Source of the DNA: Algoriphagus sp. NG3
GTDB taxonomy: Bacteria; Bacteroidota; Bacteroidia; Cytophagales; Cyclobacteriaceae
Reading direction: 5' to 3'
DNA: 64,000 nucleotides
Assembly: GCF_034119865.1 (NCBI RefSeq)
Contig: NZ_CP139421.1
Location: 5,000,501 to 5,064,500, forward strand
Shown in pieces: positions 35,630 to 44,263 of the stretch (the first letter of the stretch is position 1; each line of letters begins with the position of its first letter). A program made the position numbers and the translations under genes. The notes under the pieces were generated by a model. The model did not search any database. It was not told where the DNA came from and saw only the letters and a program-made list of their open reading frames with translations.

Positions 35630-36247
35630 ATGGATTTCCAGTTTTTAATCGATGGATTTGCGGAGGGGCTTCGTCAGATGTCATGGCTGGAGGCTTTTGC
35701 CGTATTTCTTGGTATAGCTTCGGTATTTTACTCCATGAGGGTGAATATATTGGTTTACCCAACCGGGATTATTTCCACGCTTATCTATGTGTGGATTTGC
35801 TTTCAATATAAATTGTATGCGGACATGGGCATCAATGCCTATTATTTTGGGATGTCCGTTTATGGTTGGTATGTATGGACTCACCCAAAAGCAGGAGCAA
35901 CAGAAGTACCGGTCACCTGGATGAAAACTAAAGGATGGATCCTCGCAATCGGAATTTTACTACTTTCCTATCTTCTTATTTCCTATGTGCTGGTTCATTT
36001 CACAGATAGCGATGTGCCGTATTGGGATTCATTTACTACAGCTTCTGCTTTTGTAGGTATGTGGCTGATGGCCAAGAAAAAGGTGGAAAACTGGATTTTT
36101 TGGATTATTACAGATTTTGTAGCTGTTCCTCTTTACTTCTATAAAGGATTGATTTTGACCTCTTTTCAATATCTTTTTTTTACTGTATTGGCTATAATGG
36201 GATTAATTGCCTGGATCAAAACTGCACGCACCTATGCCAAATCCTAA
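35630..36247 (+). CDS. pnuC: Nicotinamide riboside transporter PnuC
   Basis: This 205-residue protein has six to seven membrane helices and the PnuC pattern, with an early VFYSMRVNILVYPTGIISTL, the helix YGWYVWTHPK and a C-terminal WIFWIITDFVAVPLYFYKGLI. PnuC facilitates uptake of nicotinamide riboside. The downstream NadR-like kinase, overlapping by 14 bp, would phosphorylate and trap it for NAD synthesis. Confidence 0.92.
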   Translation: MDFQFLIDGFAEGLRQMSWLEAFAVFLGIASVFYSMRVNILVYPTGIISTLIYVWICFQYKLYADMGINAYYFGMSVYGWYVWTHPKAGATEVPVTWMKTKGWILAIGILLLSYLLISYVLVHFTDSDVPYWDSFTTASAFVGMWLMAKKKVENWIFWIITDFVAVPLYFYKGLILTSFQYLFFTVLAIMGLIAWIKTARTYAKS

Positions 36248-36770
36248 ACGAATATTGATTTTGGGCCCAGAATCCACAGGAAAGAGCACACTTGCATCAG
36301 ATCTTGCCAATCACTTCGGAGAGCCTTGGGTTCCTGAATTTGCCAGGGAATACCTTGAAAAGCTGGGTAGGGAATATCGCTATGAGGATATGGCCAAAAT
36401 CGGGAAAGGCCAAATGGCCCTTGAAGATAGGCTGTCAAGGGAAGCGAATCGCTATCTTTTTTGTGATACAGATTTGAGAGTTATCCACATTTGGTCTGAG
36501 CATAGGTTTGGTAAGACAGATCCCTGGGTGATAGAGCAAATAAAGCTTAGAAGCTATGATTTGATCTTGCTGACCGATACAGATCTGCCTTGGGAGCCTG
36601 ATCCATTGCGGGAATATCCCGATATAGAAATGAGGGATTACTTTCTGGACTTGTATAAAAAGCTAGCTGCAGAAAGTGGTTTTCCACATTATTTGGTTTC
36701 CGGGGATCGGAAAAAAAGACTGGATCTGTCCAAGAATCTAGTCAGTCAATTAGGAAAAATAAACAGTTAA
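36234..36770 (+). CDS. NadR-type ribosylnicotinamide kinase domain protein
   Basis: The product has 178 residues from the ATG at 36234. An alternative TTG start at 36207 gives 9 more residues. The P-loop ILILGPESTGKSTLASDLA and the conserved VPEFAREYLEKLG fit the NadR kinase domain (AAA_28). There is no N-terminal adenylyltransferase or HTH domain as in full NadR, so it is a stand-alone kinase. It should convert nicotinamide riboside to NMN. It overlaps pnuC by 14 bp. Confidence 0.88.
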   Translation: MPNPKRILILGPESTGKSTLASDLANHFGEPWVPEFAREYLEKLGREYRYEDMAKIGKGQMALEDRLSREANRYLFCDTDLRVIHIWSEHRFGKTDPWVIEQIKLRSYDLILLTDTDLPWEPDPLREYPDIEMRDYFLDLYKKLAAESGFPHYLVSGDRKKRLDLSKNLVSQLGKINS

Positions 36771-36782
36771 AAATCTGAGCTC

Positions 36783-37868
36783 TTATTTTTTTCCAAAAGA
36801 AAGATTTGCCGATTCCACCACCTTCATCATATCTGGATGGGCATTGTTATTCAGGACGATCACTGTTTTGTTTTCTTCTATGTATCGTACTATGATCGTT
36901 TTATAACCAGGATTGTCCCCTGTGTGCATCACTACTTTTCCAAATGGGCTCTTCATTTTGATTTCCCATCCGAAACCATAATAGCTCAAGTTTCCATTGT
37001 TTAGCTGAAATGGGGTGAAGGCTTCTGAGAGCGTTTCTTTGGACACCAATTTCTCCGTGTAGAGAGCCTGATCCCACTTCAGAAGATCCTCTGCATTGCT
37101 GCTTACCCTTCCGGGGCCTTTGCGGTCGCCCAGCCATACAGTATAATCTGCAGCATGATAAGTATTTGCATTGACGTATTGCCCCTGATCATTTTTCAAA
37201 TGCCCCGCAGCAAAATTAGAGACGCTTGCTTTTTCAGCTAATGAACGGATCGCTGTGCTCTTCATATTCAATGGCTTGAAAATCCACTCTTCTGACAGCA
37301 TTACAAAGTCTCTTCCGGTAACTTTTTCCACAATGCTCGCCAGAATCACATAGCCAGTGTTGCTGTATTCGTATTTTTCTCCAGGTTCAAAAGATATCGG
37401 AGGTGCATACTTTCTGAGGTATTCAAGAATTTCGGGATTACCAGCGACTTTACTTTTGTCCCAGTGCTCATCCATGACTTCCTGGTAATCAGGAAGGCCG
37501 CTGGTGTGGGTAAGCAGGTGTCGGATACTGATTCGAGTATAGGGAGTTTCTACATATTCCGATGCTAAATCGTCAAAACCCAACAGACCTTTTTCCTTGC
37601 ATATCATCACCATCATAGCGGTAAACTGCTTGGAAAGTGACGCTAATTCGAATATATCTGTAGACTGAAGCGGGATTCCTTGTTCATAGCTCCTCATCCC
37701 CATAGCCTCCTCAAACTCGATTTTACCTTGGTTGGCTACCAATACTACTCCAGAGAAATCCTTTCCTTCCGCCTTGACCATGGCTTTTTTGAGAACTCTC
37801 TGCTGCGCAAAAACAGTCTGGAAAGCTATAGAGAGATAGAGAAAAAGCAGTATAGTATAACTTTTCAT
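36783..37868 (-). CDS. Serine beta-lactamase-like hydrolase, secreted
   Basis: The protein has 361 residues with a signal peptide (FQTVFAQQ near 22). The class C beta-lactamase/esterase fold is shown by S77-L-S-K80 in FELASLSKQF, the YSN motif in KYEYSNTGYV and a late HTGDNPGYKT. The His-Thr-Gly instead of Lys-Thr-Gly third motif fits esterase or peptidase relatives rather than a drug-inactivating enzyme. It converges on the NadR-like gene with 12 bp between. Confidence 0.85.
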   Translation of the reverse strand: MKSYTILLFLYLSIAFQTVFAQQRVLKKAMVKAEGKDFSGVVLVANQGKIEFEEAMGMRSYEQGIPLQSTDIFELASLSKQFTAMMVMICKEKGLLGFDDLASEYVETPYTRISIRHLLTHTSGLPDYQEVMDEHWDKSKVAGNPEILEYLRKYAPPISFEPGEKYEYSNTGYVILASIVEKVTGRDFVMLSEEWIFKPLNMKSTAIRSLAEKASVSNFAAGHLKNDQGQYVNANTYHAADYTVWLGDRKGPGRVSSNAEDLLKWDQALYTEKLVSKETLSEAFTPFQLNNGNLSYYGFGWEIKMKSPFGKVVMHTGDNPGYKTIIVRYIEENKTVIVLNNNAHPDMMKVVESANLSFGKK

Positions 37869-38174
37869 GGCAACTCGGGATAAGTTAGAAATTTACGAAA
37901 GGTTTTTGGCTTCCGCTAATGACAATATCCTGCAGTATGCAATAGAATTAGTGAAAGGAACTCACCATCCGCAAAAATAAGTCAGTGATGAAGTCTATGC
38001 GCCCTTAGTTTTGAGTCTGTCTGGTCCGTGAAATTCAGCGATTGATTTTCTCTGCTTTCTCAGAATTGGATTATGCGGGTTCTCTAGCTGCCTGTGTGCG
38101 GAAGATTTGTTGATGGATATAAAAAATGCCACAGGGTATGCGGCATTTTTTAGTTATAATATAGTTTGTGTTGC
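37869..38174. other. Intergenic region with possible small transcript
   Basis: No gene is seen in this stretch. On the plus strand TAGTTTTG (38006-38013) matches the -7 box and is followed about 110 bp later by the strong hairpin at 38121-38151. A small RNA is conceivable, but no -33 element is visible. Confidence 0.3.
38121..38151. terminator. Bidirectional terminator after the M28 peptidase gene
   Basis: AAAAAATGCC (38121-38130) pairs with GGCATTTTTT (38142-38151) around an 11-nt loop. T-runs are present in both directions. It lies 24 bp beyond the M28 gene's stop codon. Confidence 0.78.
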
Positions 38175-39716
38175 TTAATCCAACCCGCCTTTCCTAGTAG
38201 GCGATCTCATGGCTGGCCACTCGGTAGGTTCACCGTTTCTCCCAGTAGGTATTCTCACTTCCCTGGACACCTGCCCTTCTTCTTCACTGGCTAAATAAAC
38301 CATGATAGCAGCCATAATTACGTTGTTTTGAACATCGTCAAATACAATTTTGTCATAGGTATCCAAATTGGTATGCCAGGTATAATTGAAGTAGGACCAG
38401 TTCAGTGAACCAAGTGAAAACGCAGGCACACCAGCGGCCACAAAGGAGGCATAGTCTGATCCGCCTCCGCCTGGATTTCCAGGGAAAGTGGTTTGTATGT
38501 CTTTAGTAATTTCACGGGGCACCTGATTCATCCATCTGCCTAGGTATTCGTAACTGTGTACAAATCCCTGACCGGAGATATTGACTATGCGTCCAGTTCC
38601 ATTGTCCTGATTGAATACTGCCTGGATTTTAGGCATCATCTCTGGATGATCCTCTACAAACGCTCTAGAGCCATTCAGCCCTTGCTCTTCAGAACCCCAG
38701 TGACCTACCAGAATGGTTCTTTTCGGATTAGGATAGACTTTTTTCAATACGCGCATCACTTCCATCATCATAATGGTGCCCGTACCATTATCAGTCGCAC
38801 CTGTGCCGCCATCCCAGGAATCAAAGTGGGCCGAAAGCACCACATACTCGTCTGGTTTCTCTGTTCCTTTAATTTCTGCGATGGTGTTGAACGTAGGAAC
38901 CATGCCGTTTTCTTTGGACTGGGCATTTAGGTTGATCTCTGGCTTGCTGCCACTTTCAGCCAATCTGAAAAGCAATCCGTAATCTTCCAGAGAAAGATCC
39001 ACTGTAGGCACTTTTTTAGTATAGGCTGAGAAAATTTTATTTGCTCCAAATCCCTGAGACCAGTAGGAGGTAATGATGCCCAACGCACCCGCTTCTTCCA
39101 GTGCAACAGGCAATTCTCTACGCCCTTTTCCGGTTTTCTGAAGTCGTTCATTCCATGCATTGGTGGATGCTGTTCGTTCCTCTTTCATTTTTTCGAAAGA
39201 TTCCTCGGTAGCAAACTCTTCCCAGTTATAGTCCGGACGACCAGATACCTGAGGAGCAGAGATCATCACGTATTTACCTTTCACTGATGGCAACCACGCA
39301 GAAAAGGCTGCTTCGTCTGCCAGATCAGGCAAAATAATCACTTCACCTTGAGCACCACCTGCAGGAGAAGCTGGACTCCAGGCAAGTTGCTGGCCTGTCA
39401 GGGATTTGGTCCAGGGAGCCACCATATCGATGTGGGTTATGCCCCGTTCCCATCCTCTCCATTCACCCCACTGCTCATTGCGGGCTTCTATACCCCAACC
39501 TTTGTATTTTTCTACAGCCCAATCATGCGCCTGTTGCATCTGGGGGGATCCTACCAGCCTTGGACCTATTCCGTCCATCAGTTCATGACCGATCTGCTTC
39601 AGTTGGGAGTTTTCAGTTTCTTCTTGGATGATTTTGTCGATGATTTCAGTCTGTGCCTGTGCCTGAGCTCCTAGAAATAGTGCCAAGCCAACACCTAGTA
39701 AGTATCTCTTATTCAT
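38175..39716 (-). CDS. M28 family zinc aminopeptidase, secreted
   Basis: This 513-residue protein has a signal peptide (GAQAQAQ near 22). The co-catalytic zinc site of M28 shows H297 in SAHFDSW, D309 in ATDNGTG, the Glu pair in GSEEQGL (343-344) and the His near FNYTWHTNLDTYDK. A PA-like insert domain lies at about 130-260 (VIILPDLADEAAFSAWL). It probably removes N-terminal residues or dipeptides from peptides in the periplasm. It is a single-gene unit with a terminator. Confidence 0.9.
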   Translation of the reverse strand: MNKRYLLGVGLALFLGAQAQAQTEIIDKIIQEETENSQLKQIGHELMDGIGPRLVGSPQMQQAHDWAVEKYKGWGIEARNEQWGEWRGWERGITHIDMVAPWTKSLTGQQLAWSPASPAGGAQGEVIILPDLADEAAFSAWLPSVKGKYVMISAPQVSGRPDYNWEEFATEESFEKMKEERTASTNAWNERLQKTGKGRRELPVALEEAGALGIITSYWSQGFGANKIFSAYTKKVPTVDLSLEDYGLLFRLAESGSKPEINLNAQSKENGMVPTFNTIAEIKGTEKPDEYVVLSAHFDSWDGGTGATDNGTGTIMMMEVMRVLKKVYPNPKRTILVGHWGSEEQGLNGSRAFVEDHPEMMPKIQAVFNQDNGTGRIVNISGQGFVHSYEYLGRWMNQVPREITKDIQTTFPGNPGGGGSDYASFVAAGVPAFSLGSLNWSYFNYTWHTNLDTYDKIVFDDVQNNVIMAAIMVYLASEEEGQVSREVRIPTGRNGEPTEWPAMRSPTRKGGLD

Positions 39717-39835
39717 ATTTGGTTTATTTTTCCTCTAAAATTATTGTATGCACTTTTGAATTCCTCGCCGTTTATGGATTTATAAGTCATGTGTTAGATA
39801 ATACATTCTCCTGAGCCGATATTCTTTTCTTTTAT

Positions 39836-40735
39836 TTAAGAAAGTAGATTTGCTAAGTTTTTCTGAAAAAACTCAGCACTTTCCTTAACGCTCTGCATAG
39901 GGTGAAGAGCGAAATTCCCCCCTTGTTCGAGATAGTAATATTCCATGCCGGCAAACTCAGCATCTGGGAGAATTTGGGAATAATCAATTGACCCGTTACC
40001 CAGCTCAGTATAGTCTCTGCTTATTTTATCCATGTCTTTGATGTGCCACATCACGAAGCGTCCGGGAGCTTTCTGAAAAAGTTCATGTACTGTGCCTGGG
40101 TAAGTGTGTGCTACCCAGTAGAGGTCTATCTGCAATTTTACATATTCAGGATCGGTGTTTTGTAGTATAATATCATAGCCGGTTTCACCATTATGATCAA
40201 TAAATTCAAAATCATGATTGTGGTAAGCAAAACCTAGACCTGCCTTTTGTACCCGCTCGCCTATCCGGTTCAATTTGTCCGTCAGGATCTTGAATTTTTC
40301 AATGGAGCGGTTTTCAGGATCTAACCATGGCCAGGTAATGTACTTTTGCCCTAGCTTATGCGCTCCCTCTATACTCTGATCGGTATAGCGCAGAAGTTCT
40401 TCCGTGGAGCTGTTGAAAAACTTGATAAAATCGTAATGTCCACTGGTACTAAGCAGGGAATTGTCTTCTAGCACCTTTTTAAAGTCCATAGCTGGCATAC
40501 CATAAAACTGCTGCGAGGTGCCATCATAACCATACGTTTCTGTATCCTGATAGCCATAGTCTGCTATAGTTTGCAAAGTTTTTCTTGGGTCTTCGGCCAT
40601 AGAGGCTCTAATAGTGAAAAGTTGTAGTCCCATTTTGTATTTTGGAGCTTTTCGTGGTATGAAACCTAATAATCCCAACCCAGTAGCAGTGAGGGTAAGT
40701 CCAGTTTGCCTGATGAAACCCCGGCGATTTAACAT
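39836..40735 (-). CDS. Sugar phosphate isomerase/epimerase-like TIM barrel, exported
   Basis: The protein has 299 residues from the ATG at 40735. I choose it over a longer frame (40816) because it gives a Tat-like signal, LNRRGFIRQTGLTLTATGLG. The rest is a xylose-isomerase-like TIM barrel: ADYGYQDTETYGYDG, FAYHNHDFEFI with metal-type His and Asp, LQIDLYWVAHTYPG, and MWHIKDMDK. Substrate unknown. Exported TIM-barrel isomerases are common in Bacteroidota sugar loci. Confidence 0.85.
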   Translation of the reverse strand: MLNRRGFIRQTGLTLTATGLGLLGFIPRKAPKYKMGLQLFTIRASMAEDPRKTLQTIADYGYQDTETYGYDGTSQQFYGMPAMDFKKVLEDNSLLSTSGHYDFIKFFNSSTEELLRYTDQSIEGAHKLGQKYITWPWLDPENRSIEKFKILTDKLNRIGERVQKAGLGFAYHNHDFEFIDHNGETGYDIILQNTDPEYVKLQIDLYWVAHTYPGTVHELFQKAPGRFVMWHIKDMDKISRDYTELGNGSIDYSQILPDAEFAGMEYYYLEQGGNFALHPMQSVKESAEFFQKNLANLLS

Positions 40736-40889
40736 ATATACAGTTTGATAGCAGTGATAAAATCCCGACAGTTTATTAGTGGGATTTAGAATCACTAAAT
40801 ATACAAATGAAATCATGCCTACTGACAGTCAAGTGTATCCAGTAGACTCAATTAATTACAATAGATATTTTAAACTGACATGAGACGTA

Positions 40890-41732
40890 CTAATGCCCTT
40901 CATTTGGAGAGGATTGATTCTTCGGGAAGAAATCATGGAAAAACAGCAACTGGTACTTTACAGCATCTGCCCAATAATCCCAGGTATGACCACCTGGACC
41001 TGTTATGAAAGTATGGGGGATGTTGTTGTAAGCAAGTTGCTCATGCAGGTTCAGGTTTACCTGATAGAAAAAATCTGAAGTGCCGCAGCTTATGATAAGT
41101 TTTAGTCTGTTGGGAATCAGCTGATTGCTTTGATAGAGTACAGAGTATTCTTCCCAGCGATCTGGATGCTCGGCTTTGGTTCCTAGGTATTTTTTCATTT
41201 CCCAGTTTTCCGGGAATGGGCCGATATCCACCCCACCGCTTAAGCTTCCTGCAGCCCCAAATGTCTCCTGATGGCGAAATGCCAAGTAGAGTGCACCGTG
41301 ACCTCCCATACTTAAGCCCGTGATGGCTCTACCTTCCCGAGTTTGTAATGTGCTGTATTCTTTGTCTATAAAATCCACCAATTCCTTGCTCACGTACGTC
41401 TCATACCTGGATTCGGATACTTCCGGGCTATCCCAATACCAGCTTCCATAGTTTCCATCAGGATTAACTATGATCATATCATATAGATCTGCATAGAAGG
41501 ACAGTTGCGGAACTTTAGTGATCCAATCGGCATAGTTGCCCGAGTAGCCATGTAGTAAATAGACCACCGGGTATTTTTTGGTTTGGTTATAGTTCTGAGG
41601 CGTGATTACTACAGCTTTGATCTCCTTTTGCATGGCCGGACTGAAAGTGATCACTGTGTCCACACTTGCCAGAGCGGAAAAAGAGACCAGTAAGGAAAGA
41701 ACAGTAACTAAGTAAGAAAATCTTAAATTCAT
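40890..41732 (-). CDS. Esterase family alpha/beta hydrolase, secreted
   Basis: The product has 280 residues with a signal peptide ending near residue 23 (SFSALAS). It matches the esterase-D/feruloyl-esterase-like family: VVYLLHGYSGNYADW, nucleophile S141 in GLSMGGHGAL and the C-terminal His in FITGPGGHTWDYW (about 257). It should cleave an ester in the periplasm; the acyl group is unknown. It lies 154 bp upstream of the TIM-barrel gene on the same strand and may be linked with it. Confidence 0.87.
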   Translation of the reverse strand: MNLRFSYLVTVLSLLVSFSALASVDTVITFSPAMQKEIKAVVITPQNYNQTKKYPVVYLLHGYSGNYADWITKVPQLSFYADLYDMIIVNPDGNYGSWYWDSPEVSESRYETYVSKELVDFIDKEYSTLQTREGRAITGLSMGGHGALYLAFRHQETFGAAGSLSGGVDIGPFPENWEMKKYLGTKAEHPDRWEEYSVLYQSNQLIPNRLKLIISCGTSDFFYQVNLNLHEQLAYNNIPHTFITGPGGHTWDYWADAVKYQLLFFHDFFPKNQSSPNEGH

Positions 41733-41858
41733 GGAGTGCGATTACATCAGGTTAAGTGTGTAAAAATGGTTAGGATTAGTTGAAAACTTGGGAAAAGTTA
41801 AAAAAAGCCATATTGGAAAGCTCAAAAAAAATGCGTTTTTTACTTAAAACCTCTACTT

Positions 41859-42221
41859 ATGACAAGCACAGGCCATCATGATGAGCGTATAGCAAAAATG
41901 ACTTTTGCCTCTGTGTACCCTCATTACGTAACCAAAATTGAGAAGAAGGGCAGAACCAAAGAAGAACTGCATCAGGTGATAGAATGGCTCACAGGTTTTG
42001 ATGAAGATCGTGTCCAAAAGCTGATTGAGGAGAAGGTTACATTTGAAGAGTTTTTTGAAAGAGCAAAGCTTAATTCTAAAGTCAACCTGATAACCGGTGT
42101 CATCTGTGGCTATCGCATAGAAGAAATAGAAAATAAATTGACCCAACAGGTAAGGTATCTGGATAAGCTGGTAGATGAGCTGGCAAAAGGCAGAAAAATG
42201 GAAAAGATTTTACGGATCTAG
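41859..42221 (+). CDS. DUF2200 family protein
   Basis: This 120-residue protein matches the DUF2200 family: HDERIAKMTFASVYPHYVTK at the N-terminus, KGRTKEELHQVIEWLTGFDE in the middle, and CGYRIEEIENKLTQQVRYLD. It is small, charged and soluble. The function of this widespread family is unknown. It is transcribed on its own, divergent from the esterase gene. Confidence 0.9.
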   Translation: MTSTGHHDERIAKMTFASVYPHYVTKIEKKGRTKEELHQVIEWLTGFDEDRVQKLIEEKVTFEEFFERAKLNSKVNLITGVICGYRIEEIENKLTQQVRYLDKLVDELAKGRKMEKILRI

Positions 42222-42298
42222 TGTACTGGATACAAAGACAGTCGAAGGTTTAAAATCAGAATCCAAGTACAATAGTAATACTCTTATATTTTACTGAT

Positions 42299-43489
42299 CT
42301 AAAAATTAAGCTGACCCTGTAGTCTTAACAAACTTCCTGCTTGGTGATTGTCTTGCAACTGGAAATCTTCGTACCGGCGATTAGAGAAAGTGTACATTGC
42401 TACCAACTCAAAGGCTTTATGCGGCTGCCACTCCAATCCTAGTTCCAGCTCCTTCACCGTATAGCTCCTTGCATCCATTTCGTGCTTTTTACCCCCGTCG
42501 TAATATTGTATTCTGGTAAAAGGGATGAGATTGCCCACTACGTATGAAAATGTCACATAGCCACCCTCTAGATTCTGAACTTCAGTTTTTTGGGTTTTTT
42601 TGCTGAATTCCGGGCCTTTTCCTACCACATATTCTGCCTGGATTCCGAATGGTTTTGGATAAAGCACGAAAGAAACAGCCGCACGCTCATCCAGGTATTC
42701 ATTGCTCTCGTAGGCCTTGATTCCAGGACTCGTTTGCTGCAGAACATACGTCCCACGATACGCCTGAATCCCGGGCTCAATCACCTGATTCCCTATTTGG
42801 ATCGGTAAAGAAAGCCGTGAAACTATATGAAATTTGCCATTTCGGTCTTTGTTATTTGCTGTCTGCCCGTTGTAAATACCCAAAGCAAAAACCCCAAAAT
42901 CCCCGGAATGCTTCATCCCGTCCTTTTTCAGCTCAGTCATCATATTCCGTTGTTGCTTGTTGGCCCAGTAGAAGAAAATCCCCACGTCCCGCTCGTCTTT
43001 CAGGCCGCTGTTGAGTGCGTCATCCCTGTCCAATGGCAGACGCTGGCTACTGGATTGCATGTTTTCGTAACCAAAAGGCACCTTACTTTGACCAATTCTA
43101 ATCCGGAACTCATTGTCCCTATCCAAGCCCAGGTCAAAATAGGCATCTTTTAGCCTGCCCACATGCTGGGATTCTCCGACTGACTTGGCAAAATCTGGCT
43201 GGAAGTAGAAGAAGACACGTGGGTGGATCTGTCCATATAATTTGAACCGAAGCCTTCTGAGTGACAGAGAATTTTCCTCTCCTCCCCAAGCTTCATCACA
43301 TTGCTCACATTCCAGCTCTGGGTTAGTCTGAAACAACCCGTTATACCGCACCTGCATATAGCCTCCCAGATGGATTTTGTCAAACCAACCCGGAGCTGGT
43401 TTTTCTTCAGTTTTCTTGCCCTCTTGAGCTTTGGCAAAAGAAAAGGCAAGTAGAAGCAGAAATGCGGAAAGAGTGAGTTTCTTAAACAT
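42299..43489 (-). CDS. Phosphate-selective-type outer-membrane porin (OprP/OprO family)
   Basis: The protein has 396 residues and a signal peptide to about residue 21 (SFAKAQ). The pattern LRRLRFKLYGQIHPRVFFYF, followed by DAYFDLGL and IRIGQSKVPFGYEN, is typical of the OprP/OprO family, and the chain ends in GQLNF as a barrel closing strand. Two cysteines in ECEQCDEAW near residue 60 are unusual for such porins and might form a surface disulfide or bind metal. It is flanked by a PepSY-like gene, so an envelope-stress or metal role is possible. Confidence 0.8.
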   Translation of the reverse strand: MFKKLTLSAFLLLLAFSFAKAQEGKKTEEKPAPGWFDKIHLGGYMQVRYNGLFQTNPELECEQCDEAWGGEENSLSLRRLRFKLYGQIHPRVFFYFQPDFAKSVGESQHVGRLKDAYFDLGLDRDNEFRIRIGQSKVPFGYENMQSSSQRLPLDRDDALNSGLKDERDVGIFFYWANKQQRNMMTELKKDGMKHSGDFGVFALGIYNGQTANNKDRNGKFHIVSRLSLPIQIGNQVIEPGIQAYRGTYVLQQTSPGIKAYESNEYLDERAAVSFVLYPKPFGIQAEYVVGKGPEFSKKTQKTEVQNLEGGYVTFSYVVGNLIPFTRIQYYDGGKKHEMDARSYTVKELELGLEWQPHKAFELVAMYTFSNRRYEDFQLQDNHQAGSLLRLQGQLNF

Positions 43490-43554
43490 CTAATGAATAG
43501 TGGTGTGTGGACCCACCGAATTGGGAAATGAAAAATGAAGGGCTTAAGTATAGG

Positions 43555-44001
43555 TTAGTCCCTGATTTTATGTAGGACTTCACCAGTAGAGGAGAAAAAA
43601 ACTTTCCATTCTTCGGTGAAATTCTCAAGCTCTACTTGGTAAGTGACTTCCGTGCCTTCAGTGATTTTCTTTGACCCATCGATTCTTAGATCCTTGAAAT
43701 CTGATTTGATTTTGAAAATCACTTCATTTGGAAGATTGCTCTTGGGGATTTCCTCTTCATGCTTCAGCATATTTCCAGCTGTGTCATACCAGGTTCCATG
43801 GTCTGTTCCCCAGCCAATTTCAAAATCTACCTTGTAGTTGTTGCCATCCAATTCCCACTCGATGTCTGATGCTCTTGGGAATTCTTTTTTGAAATTGTTT
43901 ACCACTATTGAAGGAACTTCGCTTGGATGGATATCCTGGGCAAAAGTGGCTATGCTAATGAGTGTAAGTGCAGTGGAGATAAGTGTGATTTGCGTTTTCA
44001 T
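43555..44001 (-). CDS. PepSY-like domain protein, periplasmic
   Basis: This 148-residue protein has a signal peptide (ISIATFAQ) and two PepSY-like repeats: VPSIVVNNFKKEFPRASDIEW with YKVDFEIGWG, and VIFKIKSDFKDLRIDGSKKI with YQVELENFTEEWKVFF. Such proteins are common in Bacteroidota and are often regulated by nearby two-component systems; one lies 1.7 kb away across the sulfatase gene. Function unknown. Confidence 0.85.
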   Translation of the reverse strand: MKTQITLISTALTLISIATFAQDIHPSEVPSIVVNNFKKEFPRASDIEWELDGNNYKVDFEIGWGTDHGTWYDTAGNMLKHEEEIPKSNLPNEVIFKIKSDFKDLRIDGSKKITEGTEVTYQVELENFTEEWKVFFSSTGEVLHKIRD

Positions 44002-44263
44002 CGGAATATGGTTTTTAAGTTATGCCTCAAAGAAAAAGTGGGAATCTGGAAACAATTGGGAATCTGTAAGAGATGGAAAAAATATCTCCGGCAACGGCAA
44101 AAAGATCTTAAAGTGTAATCTTCCATAAGTGGTTTCCACCTTTTATCCGGTTAGTGTTCAGCAGATGCGGGATCACATTGGTTCGCCAGAGCAAAAAACT
44201 TAAATTAGGGTCATTGACTCATTAACGGGGATTAATTTTCCTGCAATTACCCTATCTCACCTG
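44002..44263. other. Divergent intergenic region with direct repeat
   Basis: TGGGAATCTG is repeated at 44039-44048 and 44057-44066 (18 bp apart), upstream of the PepSY-like gene. No other feature is visible before the sulfatase start. Confidence 0.35.

Noticed and set aside
40736..40816. N-terminal extension of the TIM-barrel isomerase-like protein
   Set aside because: It would place 27 residues before a clear Tat-like signal, so the start at 40735 is preferred.
44039..44066. TGGGAATCTG direct repeat as an operator of the second two-component system
   Set aside because: Only two copies at an 18-bp step, with no matching site at other likely targets; evidence is too weak to claim as a finding.
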